Assembly: GCA_021323335.1 (NCBI GenBank)
Contig: JAJTCN010000065.1
Span: 1 to 45,478 of the forward strand
DNA length: 45,478 bases
Direction: 5' to 3'
Origin: Ramlibacter sp.
GTDB taxonomy: Bacteria; Pseudomonadota; Gammaproteobacteria; Burkholderiales; Burkholderiaceae_C
Under the pieces are notes generated by a model. That model searched no databases, had not been told where the DNA came from, and worked only from the letters and a program-made list of their open reading frames with translations. The translations under genes and the position numbers were made by a program. Of this stretch, positions 1 to 7,394 are shown one piece after another (positions within the stretch are counted from its first letter, which is position 1; each line of letters opens with the position of its first letter).

Positions 1-56
1 CGCCGCTCCTGCCGCTCCAGCGTTCCCGCCACGCCCGCGGGCGTGGCCAGGGTCAT
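1..56 (-). CDS. N-terminus of probable sugar ABC transporter permease (partial)
   Basis: Only the first 18 codons are inside the window; they read MTLATPAGVAGTLERQER and continue off the left edge. The ATG lies 7 bases beyond the stop of the substrate-binding protein gene on the same strand, so it is the next gene of that operon. A permease is inferred from position alone, because sugar ABC operons usually follow the binding protein with two MalF/MalG-type permeases. No membrane segment is visible in this short piece. Confidence 0.5.
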   Translation of the reverse strand, partial: MTLATPAGVAGTLERQER

Positions 57-63
57 CGCGCGG

Positions 64-1467
64 TCAGCCCTTCATGATCTGGGCGATGCGCGCCTGCGCC
101 TCGTCCAGGGCTTCCTTCGGCTTCTTCTGGCCGACCAGCGCCGACTGGATGGCCGTGGCCATGGTCTCGCCAACGGCCGGCCACTGCGGCACGCGCGGAC
201 GCCATTCGACGTCGGTGTCCTGCTCCAGCGACTCCAGCGCGGCCGGGATGAAGTTGTCCCCGGCGCCCTTCATGGCTTCGGCGAATTCCGGCGACTTCCA
301 CAGCGAGACGCGGTTCAGGCCGGAGCGCTTGCCCGGGCCGTCGAACTTCCACGAGGTGCGGGCCTGCGTTTCGGCGGACGCAGCCCAGCTGATGAACAGC
401 CACGTGGCCTTCTTCTGCTTTTCGGTCAGGGCCGCGTTGATGGGGAAGCCCCAGTTCCAGATCGAGGTGACGCGCTTGCCGTTCGGGCCCTTGGGCCAGC
501 GGGCATAGGCGATCTTGCCGACGACCTTGGATTTCTCCGGGTTGGTGATGACCGCGGCGGACGAGTGCGCGTCCAGGTAGGTCGCCACGGTGCCCTGCGA
601 GAAAGCGTCGGCGATGTCCGGCCAGTTCCAGTTGCGCACCGCGGGCGGGGCGTACTGCGTCAGGGTGGAGACGTACCACTCCAGCGCCTTCACCGCCGCC
701 GGGCTGTTGACGACGAGCGTCTTGTTCTGGAACCAGTCGCCGCCGAAACCGCGGAACAGCGACGGGTAGATGTACATGTTCTGGCCGGCGCCGGAGAAGC
801 CGCGCATGGCCAGGCCATACATGCGATTGGCCGGGTCGTTCAGCGCCTTCGCGTTCGACACCAGCTGGTCGTAGGTGTCGGCGGGCTTCAGGCCCTTGGC
901 CGCGTACAGGTCCTTGCGGTACACCTGCACGGTGACTTCGCCGTCGTAGGGGATGCCGTAGGGCTTGCCGTCCACCGAATCCGCTTCACGCCAGGCCTTC
1001 AGGATGTCGGCGTAGTTGAACCAGGCCGGGTCGGTGAGCGATGCGTCGTTGAGGTACTTGTCCAGCGGCTCGACCCACTTGTTCGACACGTACAGCGGGT
1101 AGTACATCGGGTCCGCCGCGTGCGTGGCATAGGTCGCCGTCTTCGACGACAGGTCCAGCATGGCCTTCTGGCGGATCTGCCCCGGCGGCACCTTCTCGGC
1201 GCGCACCTTGATGCCGGTGAGGGCCTCGAACTGCGGCAGCAGCGCGATCAGGTTGTCGAAATAGCTGGCGGGGATGACGGCCACCGAGATGGACTCGCCC
1301 TCCACCTGCTTCCAGTTGATCTTCGCGCGGGTGTACGGCGCGAGGTCCGCGGCGCCTTGCGCCAGGGCCTGGCCAACCCAGCCGGTTCCGGCGGCGCCGA
1401 CCGCACCCAGTGCGGCGGCCTGGCCGAGGAAGCGACGGCGCGGGTTGGTGGGGGAGTGTTTCTTCAT
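64..1467 (-). CDS. ABC transporter sugar-binding protein (family 1 extracellular solute-binding protein)
   Basis: A 467-residue periplasmic binding protein that should capture a sugar or sugar derivative for an ABC importer. The N-terminus has a twin-arginine signal (RRRFLG near residues 10-15, then an Ala/Gly-rich stretch ending ALAQ), suggesting Tat export. The body matches the family-1 solute-binding fold by length and by segments such as DGKPYGIPYDGEV and WNWGFPINA. The start at 1467 is preferred over an upstream in-frame ATG at 1533 because it is followed at once by the signal peptide and preceded by GGAGACGACTGCA, a good ribosome site. Upstream lies a promoter with a LacI-type operator and a divergent LacI regulator, so expression is probably induced by the transported sugar. 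The substrate cannot be named from sequence. Confidence 0.88.
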   Translation of the reverse strand: MKKHSPTNPRRRFLGQAAALGAVGAAGTGWVGQALAQGAADLAPYTRAKINWKQVEGESISVAVIPASYFDNLIALLPQFEALTGIKVRAEKVPPGQIRQKAMLDLSSKTATYATHAADPMYYPLYVSNKWVEPLDKYLNDASLTDPAWFNYADILKAWREADSVDGKPYGIPYDGEVTVQVYRKDLYAAKGLKPADTYDQLVSNAKALNDPANRMYGLAMRGFSGAGQNMYIYPSLFRGFGGDWFQNKTLVVNSPAAVKALEWYVSTLTQYAPPAVRNWNWPDIADAFSQGTVATYLDAHSSAAVITNPEKSKVVGKIAYARWPKGPNGKRVTSIWNWGFPINAALTEKQKKATWLFISWAASAETQARTSWKFDGPGKRSGLNRVSLWKSPEFAEAMKGAGDNFIPAALESLEQDTDVEWRPRVPQWPAVGETMATAIQSALVGQKKPKEALDEAQARIAQIMKG

Positions 1468-1512
1468 TGCAGTCGTCTCCTGGTGGGTGGGGAACGGGGA
1501 TGGGCGCTCGCC

Positions 1513-1528
1513 ATGCAATCGATTACAT
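1513..1528. promoter_or_regulatory. LacI-family operator O1 (ABC operon side)
   Basis: ATGCAATCGATTACAT is a near-perfect palindrome fitting the LacI/GalR-family consensus TGnAAnCGnTTnCA at 1514-1527. It sits just downstream of the -10 hexamer of the minus-strand ABC promoter, where bound repressor would block initiation. It is almost identical to a second site at 1628-1643. Confidence 0.8.
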
Positions 1529-1532
1529 GCCA

Positions 1533-1561
1533 AGTCTAGCGGCGCCGGCGATGCTTGTCAT
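1533..1561 (-). promoter_or_regulatory. putative sigma-70 promoter of the sugar ABC operon
   Basis: On the minus strand ATGACA (1561-1556) and TAGACT (1538-1533) are separated by exactly 17 bases and resemble the -35 and -10 consensus hexamers. The LacI operator begins 4 bases after the -10 box, covering the expected start of transcription. This is a pattern match only. Confidence 0.45.
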
Positions 1562-1627
1562 TGTGGCCCGGCTCAGGGATTTCCCCATGAATCGGGTTTT
1601 CATTTGCATGGGGGATGCGGTAGATTC

Positions 1628-1643
1628 ATGCAATCGATTTCAT
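1628..1643. promoter_or_regulatory. LacI-family operator O2 (regulator side)
   Basis: ATGCAATCGATTTCAT fits TGnAAnCGnTTnCA at 1629-1642 and shares 15 of 16 bases with the site at 1513-1528. It ends 11 bases before the regulator's ATG, so it is well placed for autoregulation. The centre-to-centre distance of the two sites is 115 bp, about 11 helical turns, which is compatible with repression by looping, although that is inference. Confidence 0.78.
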
Positions 1644-1654
1644 GATGAGGTGCG

Positions 1655-2671
1655 ATGGAGCAGAAAGCCCGGTCGGGCGCCAAGGACGTGGCCTTGCTGG
1701 CGGGTGTGTCGACGGCGACCGTGTCGCGGGTGCTGAACAGCCCGCAGCTGGTCGACCCCGCCACGCGCGAGCGGGTGCTGGCGGCCGCCGCCAAGCTGCG
1801 CTACGTGCCGCACGGCGCCGCCCGCATGCTGCGCAGCCACCGCAGCAGGATGGTCGGCGCCATCGTCCCCTCGTTCGACTACGCGCTGTACGCCCGCACC
1901 ACCAGCGCCCTGCAGCAGCGGCTGGACGAGCGCGGCTACGCGCTGGTGCTGGCGGAGCACCACTACGACCTGGGGACGGAAACGCGGATCGCCGGCCAGC
2001 TGGTCGAGCGCGGCGTGGACGCCTTCGTGCTGGTCGGGCTCGACCATGAACCGGGGCTCTTCTCCCTGCTGGAAGACTACGGCCGCCCCTACGTGCTGAC
2101 CTGGGGCGTGGATCCGCTGCACCGGCACCCGAGCATCGGCTTCGACAACCGCGCGGCGACCTACCAGGCCGCGCGGCACCTCATCGGACTGGGCCATCGC
2201 CGCATCGGCCTGCTGAGCGCGCCCATCCTGGGCAACGACCGCGCGCGGGCCCGCGGCGAAGGCCTGCGCGCCGCCCTGGCGGAACAGGGCCTTGCGCTGG
2301 ACGAGGAGTGCATCGCCTACGCCCCCATTTCATTGGCAGCGGCCGAGGCGGCGATGGCGCGCCTGCTGGCGCTGCCGCAACGTCCGACCGCGGTGGTCGC
2401 CACCAACGACGTCTTCGCCGTCGGCGCGATGATGGCGTGCCGCAAGGCAGGCGTTCGCATCCCGGAGCAGATGTCGATCACGGGCGTCGACAACACGGAC
2501 CTCGGGGCGACCCAGACGCCGGGCCTGACCAGCGTCGCCACCCCGGTGACCGAGATCGGCCGGGCCGCCGCCGACCAGCTCATCGCACGCCTCGAAGGGC
2601 AAGCCTGCGAAGCCTTTCAGGCCTACCCGGTGCAACTGGTGCAGCGAGGCAGCACGGCGCCACCCGGCTGA
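1655..2671 (+). CDS. LacI-family transcriptional regulator
   Basis: A 338-residue sugar-responsive repressor of the LacI/GalR family. The N-terminal helix-turn-helix (KDVALLAGVSTATVSRVLN, about residues 10-28) is followed by the hinge helix and a periplasmic-binding-protein-like effector domain with typical segments (VDAFVLVG, RRIGLLSAP, AVVATNDVFAVG, ITGVDNTDLG). It is transcribed divergently from the sugar-binding protein gene, and both promoters carry a matching operator, so it most likely controls that transporter and itself. The effector is unknown but should be a ligand of the divergent ABC system or a metabolite of it. Confidence 0.9.
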   Translation: MEQKARSGAKDVALLAGVSTATVSRVLNSPQLVDPATRERVLAAAAKLRYVPHGAARMLRSHRSRMVGAIVPSFDYALYARTTSALQQRLDERGYALVLAEHHYDLGTETRIAGQLVERGVDAFVLVGLDHEPGLFSLLEDYGRPYVLTWGVDPLHRHPSIGFDNRAATYQAARHLIGLGHRRIGLLSAPILGNDRARARGEGLRAALAEQGLALDEECIAYAPISLAAAEAAMARLLALPQRPTAVVATNDVFAVGAMMACRKAGVRIPEQMSITGVDNTDLGATQTPGLTSVATPVTEIGRAAADQLIARLEGQACEAFQAYPVQLVQRGSTAPPG

Positions 2672-2717
2672 GAACGGCAACGGGGGCGACGCGCGCCTGC
2701 GACTAGACTGCGCGCTC

Positions 2718-3863
2718 ATGCCATCCGCGACTCCTTTTTCCACCACCCGGCGCGCCTTGCTGCGCGCCTGCGGCGCGCTGCCCGCGGCGGCGCTGGTCGG
2801 CTGCGCCACGCCCGGCGCACGCGCGCCGCAACGCCTGCGGCTGCTCGGCGAGGCCACGCTGCCCTACCGGATGAACTTCCAGGGCACCACCGTCGGCGGC
2901 CTGTCCGGGCTGGACCACGACCCGGCCACGGGCATGTGGGTCGCGCTCTGCGACGACCGTTCCGAGTTGCAGCCGGCGCGCTTCTACACCCTGGACGTGT
3001 CGCTCGCCGAGCGCGCCCTCTCGGTGGAGGTGCGTGGCGTCACCACGCTTCGGACCGCCGCCGGCCAGCCCTTCCCGCGCCGCCAGTCGGGTGGGGACGT
3101 GGTGGACCCGGAGGCCATCCGTTTCCTGCCACGGGGAGCCGGTCTTCTCTGGGCCAGCGAGGGCGACCATCGCGCCAACCGGTCGCCGACCCTGCGGCAT
3201 GCCCGCCTCGATGGCGCGCACGTGCGCGATTTCGACGTGCCGGCGCATTTGCAGTTTGCATCGCAGCCCGGCACCGGCGCGCGCGACAACAACACCTTCG
3301 AAGGCCTGGCACTGACCCCCGACGCCCGGACGGCTTGGGTCGCCATGGAAGCGGCCCTGCACCAGGACGGCCCGGAACCGGGAGTGGGCCGGCCCGGTGG
3401 GCCCTGCCGCATCACGGCGTTCGATGTCGCCAGCGGGCGGGCGGTGCGGCAGGTCGCCTACCTGCCGGACGCGGTGCCACGCGCGCCCTTGCTGCCGGGC
3501 GGCTTCAGCGACAACGGCGTGAGCGAGATCCTGATGCTCGACGCGCACCGCATGCTGGTGCTGGAACGCTCGTTCAGCATGGGCGCGGGCATGTCGCTGC
3601 GCCTGTACGAGATCGACACCCGCGGCGCCAGCGACACCCTGCCGATGCAGAGACTCGGGGCCGGCGAATATCGGCCCGTTGCCAAGCGGCTGGTCGCGAA
3701 TTTCGACGATCTCGGCTTGTCGCGCCTGGACAATACCGAAGGCATGTGCTGGGGCCCCCGGCTGGCCAATGGCCATCGCACGCTGGTGTGCGTGAGCGAC
3801 GACAACTTCAACGCGCTGCAGGTCACGCAGTTCGCTGCATTCGAATTTCTGGAGTCCGAATGA
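2718..3863 (+). CDS. esterase-like/phytase-like lipoprotein (PF13449 type)
   Basis: A 381-residue exported protein. Residues 1-29 contain a twin-arginine (RR at 11-12), a hydrophobic stretch and a lipobox LVGC with Cys29, so it is probably a Tat-exported lipoprotein. The rest resembles the 'esterase-like activity of phytase' domain, a beta-propeller-type fold: GGLSGLDHDPATGMW, VDPEAIRF, NNTFEGLALTPD, GVSEILMLDAHRMLVLERSF and LDNTEGMCWGP are typical blade motifs. The true substrate of most members is not known. The stop codon overlaps the proC start by four bases (ATGA), so the two are translationally coupled although no functional link is obvious. Confidence 0.8.
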   Translation: MPSATPFSTTRRALLRACGALPAAALVGCATPGARAPQRLRLLGEATLPYRMNFQGTTVGGLSGLDHDPATGMWVALCDDRSELQPARFYTLDVSLAERALSVEVRGVTTLRTAAGQPFPRRQSGGDVVDPEAIRFLPRGAGLLWASEGDHRANRSPTLRHARLDGAHVRDFDVPAHLQFASQPGTGARDNNTFEGLALTPDARTAWVAMEAALHQDGPEPGVGRPGGPCRITAFDVASGRAVRQVAYLPDAVPRAPLLPGGFSDNGVSEILMLDAHRMLVLERSFSMGAGMSLRLYEIDTRGASDTLPMQRLGAGEYRPVAKRLVANFDDLGLSRLDNTEGMCWGPRLANGHRTLVCVSDDNFNALQVTQFAAFEFLESE

Positions 3864-4672
3864 ATTCCCGCATTGCATTCATCGGCGGCGGCAACATGGC
3901 CGGCGCCATCATCGGCGGCCTCGTGAAGAAGGGGCTCGCGCCCTCGCAGATCGACGTCGTCGAACCCTTTGCGGAAGCGCGCGCGCGGCTGCAGCAGCAG
4001 TTCGGCGTGACCGCCATGGAGCAGGCCGGCGCCGCGCTCGCGAAGGACGACCTCGTGGTCTGGGCGGTGAAGCCGCAAACCTTCAAGGACGCGGCGGCGC
4101 AGGCGCGCCCGCATGTGCGGCAGGCGCTGCACCTCAGCGTCGCGGCGGGGATTCGCTCGGACAGCATGGCGGCGTGGCTCGGCACCGAGCGCATCGTGCG
4201 GTCGATGCCCAACACGCCCGCGCTGGTGGGCAAGGGGATGACCGCGCTGTTCGCGCGATCGGCGGTGAGCGCGGCGGACCAGCAGCAGGTGGAGCAGGTG
4301 ATCGCCACCACCGGCGAGTACCTGTGGGTGCGCGAGGAACAGCAGCTCGACGCCGTCACCGCCCTGTCGGGCTCCGGGCCCGCGTACGTCTTCTACTACC
4401 TGGAGGCGATGACGCAGGCCGGCGCCGAGATGGGGCTGGACGAAGACCAGGCCCGGCGGCTGGCCGTCGGCACCTTTGCCGGCGCTTCGGAACTGGCGCG
4501 CGCGTCGAGCGAGCCCTTGCAGGTGCTGCGCGAGCGGGTGACGTCGAAGGGCGGCACGACCTACGCGGCGTTGACGTCGATGGAGCAGGACGGCGTGAAG
4601 GCGGCCTTCGTGAAGGCGTTGCACGCGGCGTGCCAGCGCGCGGAGGAACTCGGCGACGAATTCGGCAAGTGA
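3860..4672 (+). CDS. proC: pyrroline-5-carboxylate reductase
   Basis: A 270-residue cytoplasmic enzyme that reduces 1-pyrroline-5-carboxylate to proline with NAD(P)H, the last step of proline synthesis. The N-terminal Rossmann motif GGGNMAGAIIGG is present, followed by WAVKPQ, RSMPNTPALVGKG and the C-terminal dimerisation signature ALSGSGPAYVFYYLEAM and TSKGGTT. The start was chosen at 3860, where the ATG overlaps the upstream stop as ATGA and is followed by the conserved N-terminus (MNSRIAFIGGG). Length is normal for the family. It converges on ubiA with a one-base gap. Confidence 0.95.
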   Translation: MNSRIAFIGGGNMAGAIIGGLVKKGLAPSQIDVVEPFAEARARLQQQFGVTAMEQAGAALAKDDLVVWAVKPQTFKDAAAQARPHVRQALHLSVAAGIRSDSMAAWLGTERIVRSMPNTPALVGKGMTALFARSAVSAADQQQVEQVIATTGEYLWVREEQQLDAVTALSGSGPAYVFYYLEAMTQAGAEMGLDEDQARRLAVGTFAGASELARASSEPLQVLRERVTSKGGTTYAALTSMEQDGVKAAFVKALHAACQRAEELGDEFGK

Positions 4673-4673
4673 A

Positions 4674-5461
4674 TTACACCAGGTAGCCGGCCACCGTTCC
4701 CGCGAAAAGCGTGAACCCGAACCAGTGATTCACGCGAAACGCGCGAAAGCAGCCATCGCGCGACCGATCGCGGATCAGCGTGTAGTGCCAGACCGCCTGC
4801 GCCGCCGCGGCGGCGGCGGTCAGCGCAATCACCAGGGTCGGGATGCGCCCGATCAATGACAGCCCCCACACCGCGATGGCGCCGGCATAGCAAAGCATCA
4901 CCACCGGCACGTCGGCCCGCCCCAGCGTGATGGCCGAGGTCTTGATGCCGATGCGCAGGTCGTCGTCCCGGTCCACCATCGCGTACTCGGTGTCGTAGGC
5001 CAGCACCCAGAACAGGTTGCCGAGCTGAACGCCACGCCCAGCACCGCCTGCGGCATCGACACATAGCGCTTGGCATAGGGGTAGCCGATGGCGATCGCCA
5101 GCGCCGCGAACGACCACGCGATGGCCGCTGCGTTGGTGGTGAGCACCAGCAAGAACGCCAGCAACGCCAGCACGGCGCCGAGCACCAGCGCCTCGCGCAC
5201 CGACACCGCGCCGGTGGTCACCGGCCGCTGCGACGTGCGCTTGACGTGCTTGTCGAACTCGCGATCGGCCACGTCGTTGATGCAGCATCCGGCGCTGCGC
5301 ATCAGGATGGTCCCGAGCGTGAAGACGGCGAGCAGGTGCCAGCCGGGAAAGCCGCCGGCCGCTATCCACAGCGCAGCCAGCGACGGCCACAGCAGCAGCA
5401 GCCAGCCGGCCGGCCGGTCCCAGCGGACCAGGTCGAGGTAGAGCCGCGCCTTGCCCGTCAC
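4674..5461 (-). pseudogene. ubiA: 4-hydroxybenzoate polyprenyltransferase, disrupted by internal deletion and frameshift
   Basis: UbiA attaches the polyprenyl tail to 4-hydroxybenzoate in ubiquinone synthesis at the inner membrane. The 5' half reads normally from a GTG start ([19 protein letters not shown]) through the first Asp-rich motif [15 protein letters not shown] to [11 protein letters not shown]. The 3' half, with [19 protein letters not shown], is in another frame. At 5025-5029 the reading passes directly from VAF to LGNLFW, whereas E. coli UbiA has about 22 residues between these points, so roughly 65-70 bases are missing and the frame changes. The GTG overlaps the peroxidase stop as GTGA. 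UbiA is needed for aerobic respiration, so an assembly error is at least as likely as true loss. Confidence 0.85.
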
Positions 5462-6399
5462 GTCACGCCGAGGCCCAGCTTGCGCAGGTCGAGCCGGCCG
5501 TCGCGCATCGGCGGGCACCAGAAATAGGCGCCGTTGACCGGCTTGGAGATCGTGAACATGGCGTCGACGATGCCGTCCTCGTGTCCCGCCATGCGGCGCA
5601 TCTGCTGCTCGAAGGCCTGGTGCGACTTGCCGAAGGCCACGAACATCAGGCCGGCCTGCATGCCCGCCATCCACGGCATCGAACGGCGCAGCAGGAAGGC
5701 CTCCGGATCGAAGCTTTCCTGCGCGGTGCGCTTCACGTGGGCGGTCTCCGGCGCGTCCTCGATCTCCTCGTTGTCCGAGAGGCGGCGGCCGAAGGCGTTG
5801 TCCTTCTCCGCGTCGCCCAGCGCCTCGAAGGCGTCCAGGTCGTGCACCCACTGCTGCACGGCGACGTAGCTCGATCCGTCCAGCCCTTCGCCAAGCCCGT
5901 GCGCGAAGGCCGCTTCTTCCGCCTTCTCGCCGGTGGGGTTCTCGGTGCCGTCCTCGAAGCCGGTCAGGTCGTGGCCGTGGCCGCCTTCCTGGTAGGCGTG
6001 GCGGAAGCCGTCGATGGCTCGCTGCACCGAGAAGGCCGGCGCCAACGCCTTCTGCACCTTGCGGGTGACGTGCAGCAGGTCCCCCAGGTCCGAGCCGCGC
6101 ATCCAGCACCAGAGCACGCCGGGCGTGGAAGGCACCTTGACGCCTTCGCGCGAGAAGTCGGGGAACTCGTGCAGGTGGGGGATTTCGGCGCCGAGCGCCT
6201 GGACCAGCGACGGCCCGATGCCGACCACGACGTCGCTGCCATCCACCTGCGGCGTCAGGCGCTTGAGCGCCTCCTGGATCGCCGCGGCGTCGACGCCATG
6301 GCTGAGGTTGAACAGAACGAACCGTGCAACCGGCGGCACGCCGTCGAAGATGCCCGGCTGGTAAAGCTTGTCGGGGGAACTCCTGCTGTCTTCTCTCAT
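5458..6399 (-). CDS. DyP-type heme peroxidase (YfeX-like)
   Basis: A 313-residue dye-decolourising peroxidase that should use H2O2 to oxidise bulky or dye-like substrates with a heme cofactor. The diagnostic GFEDGTENP lies at residues 147-155 with the catalytic Asp at 150; the proximal heme ligand is probably His221 (HVKRT) and the distal Arg is in LLRRS near 238-239. There is no signal peptide, consistent with a cytoplasmic class B/YfeX-like enzyme. The ATG at 6399 overlaps the oxyR stop (ATGA), and its own stop overlaps the ubiA GTG, so oxyR, the peroxidase and ubiA form one coupled operon. Co-transcription with oxyR suggests a role in peroxide defence. Confidence 0.92.
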   Translation of the reverse strand: MREDSRSSPDKLYQPGIFDGVPPVARFVLFNLSHGVDAAAIQEALKRLTPQVDGSDVVVGIGPSLVQALGAEIPHLHEFPDFSREGVKVPSTPGVLWCWMRGSDLGDLLHVTRKVQKALAPAFSVQRAIDGFRHAYQEGGHGHDLTGFEDGTENPTGEKAEEAAFAHGLGEGLDGSSYVAVQQWVHDLDAFEALGDAEKDNAFGRRLSDNEEIEDAPETAHVKRTAQESFDPEAFLLRRSMPWMAGMQAGLMFVAFGKSHQAFEQQMRRMAGHEDGIVDAMFTISKPVNGAYFWCPPMRDGRLDLRKLGLGVT

Positions 6400-7349
6400 G
6401 AAAGCCTCTTCACGCCCGGCAACTCGCAGGCATAGATGGAATTGCGCAACGCCGCGATGGCCTCGTAGCGCGTGAAACTGCGGCGCCACGCCAGCACCAC
6501 GCGGCGGCTGGGCGGGTCGCCATCGAAGGGGATGTACTTGACGAACGCCTGGTCGTCGCTGCGCCGCCGGGGCCGCGACGAGAACGCTTCCTTCGGCACC
6601 GACAGCCGCGGCACGAGCGTCACGCCCATGCCGGCCGCCACCATGTGCTTGATGGTTTCCAGCGAGGAGCCCTCGAAGCTCTTGCGGATGCCTTCGGCGT
6701 CGCTGGAGAAGCGGGCGAACTCGGGGCAGACCTCCAGCACGTGGTCGCGAAAGCAGTGGCCGGTGCCGAGCAGCAGCATCGTCTCCTGCTTCAGCTCCTC
6801 GGCCTTCACCGTCTTGTGGGTCGCGAAGGCGTGGGTGCTGGGCACGGCGGCGAGGAAGGGCTCGTCGTACAGCGGCGCGATCGCCAGCCCGGTGTCGGGG
6901 AAAGGCTCGGCCATGATCGCGCAGTCGATCTCGCCCGTGCGCAGCATCTCCAGCAGCTTGACGGTGAAGTTTTCCTGCAGCATCAGCGGCATCTGCGGGG
7001 TGCGGGCGATGGACTGGCGCACCAGGTCCGGCAGCAGGTACGGCCCGATGGTGTAGATCACGCCCAGCCGCAGCGGGCCGGCCAGCGGGTCCTTGCCGCG
7101 CTTGGCGATTTCCTTGATGGCGGCGGCCTGCTCCAGCACGCTTTGCGCTTGGCGCACGATCTCCTCGCCCAGCGGCGTGACCGACACCTCGTTGGCGCTG
7201 CGCTCGAACAGCTTGACCTCGAGCTCGTCTTCCAGCTTCTTGATGGCCACCGACAGCGTCGGCTGCGACACGAAGCAGGCCTCCGCGGCGCGGCCGAAAT
7301 GCTTTTCGCGGGCGACCGCGACGATGTACTTGAGCTCGGTCAGCGTCAT
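6396..7349 (-). CDS. oxyR: hydrogen peroxide-sensing LysR-family regulator OxyR
   Basis: A 317-residue LysR-type activator. The N-terminal winged helix-turn-helix covers about residues 1-60 ([24 protein letters not shown]). The redox cysteines fall at exactly the E. coli positions, Cys199 and Cys208, in [14 protein letters not shown], which identifies it as OxyR rather than a general LysR protein. OxyR forms an intramolecular disulphide on H2O2 exposure and activates catalase, peroxidase and related genes. It is the first gene of an operon with a DyP peroxidase. The intergenic gap to recG downstream of its promoter is 45 bases. Confidence 0.95.
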   Translation of the reverse strand: MTLTELKYIVAVAREKHFGRAAEACFVSQPTLSVAIKKLEDELEVKLFERSANEVSVTPLGEEIVRQAQSVLEQAAAIKEIAKRGKDPLAGPLRLGVIYTIGPYLLPDLVRQSIARTPQMPLMLQENFTVKLLEMLRTGEIDCAIMAEPFPDTGLAIAPLYDEPFLAAVPSTHAFATHKTVKAEELKQETMLLLGTGHCFRDHVLEVCPEFARFSSDAEGIRKSFEGSSLETIKHMVAAGMGVTLVPRLSVPKEAFSSRPRRRSDDQAFVKYIPFDGDPPSRRVVLAWRRSFTRYEAIAALRNSIYACELPGVKRLS

Positions 7350-7394
7350 CTGGTGGTTCTGGTGGAGATCCCCGAGTCTGCCCCAAACGCGGCT

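Noticed and set aside
1588..1602. A third LacI operator, TGAATCGGGTTTTCA
   Set aside because: It has 15 instead of 14 bases between the outer TG and CA, so the half-sites are misaligned; it is left out.
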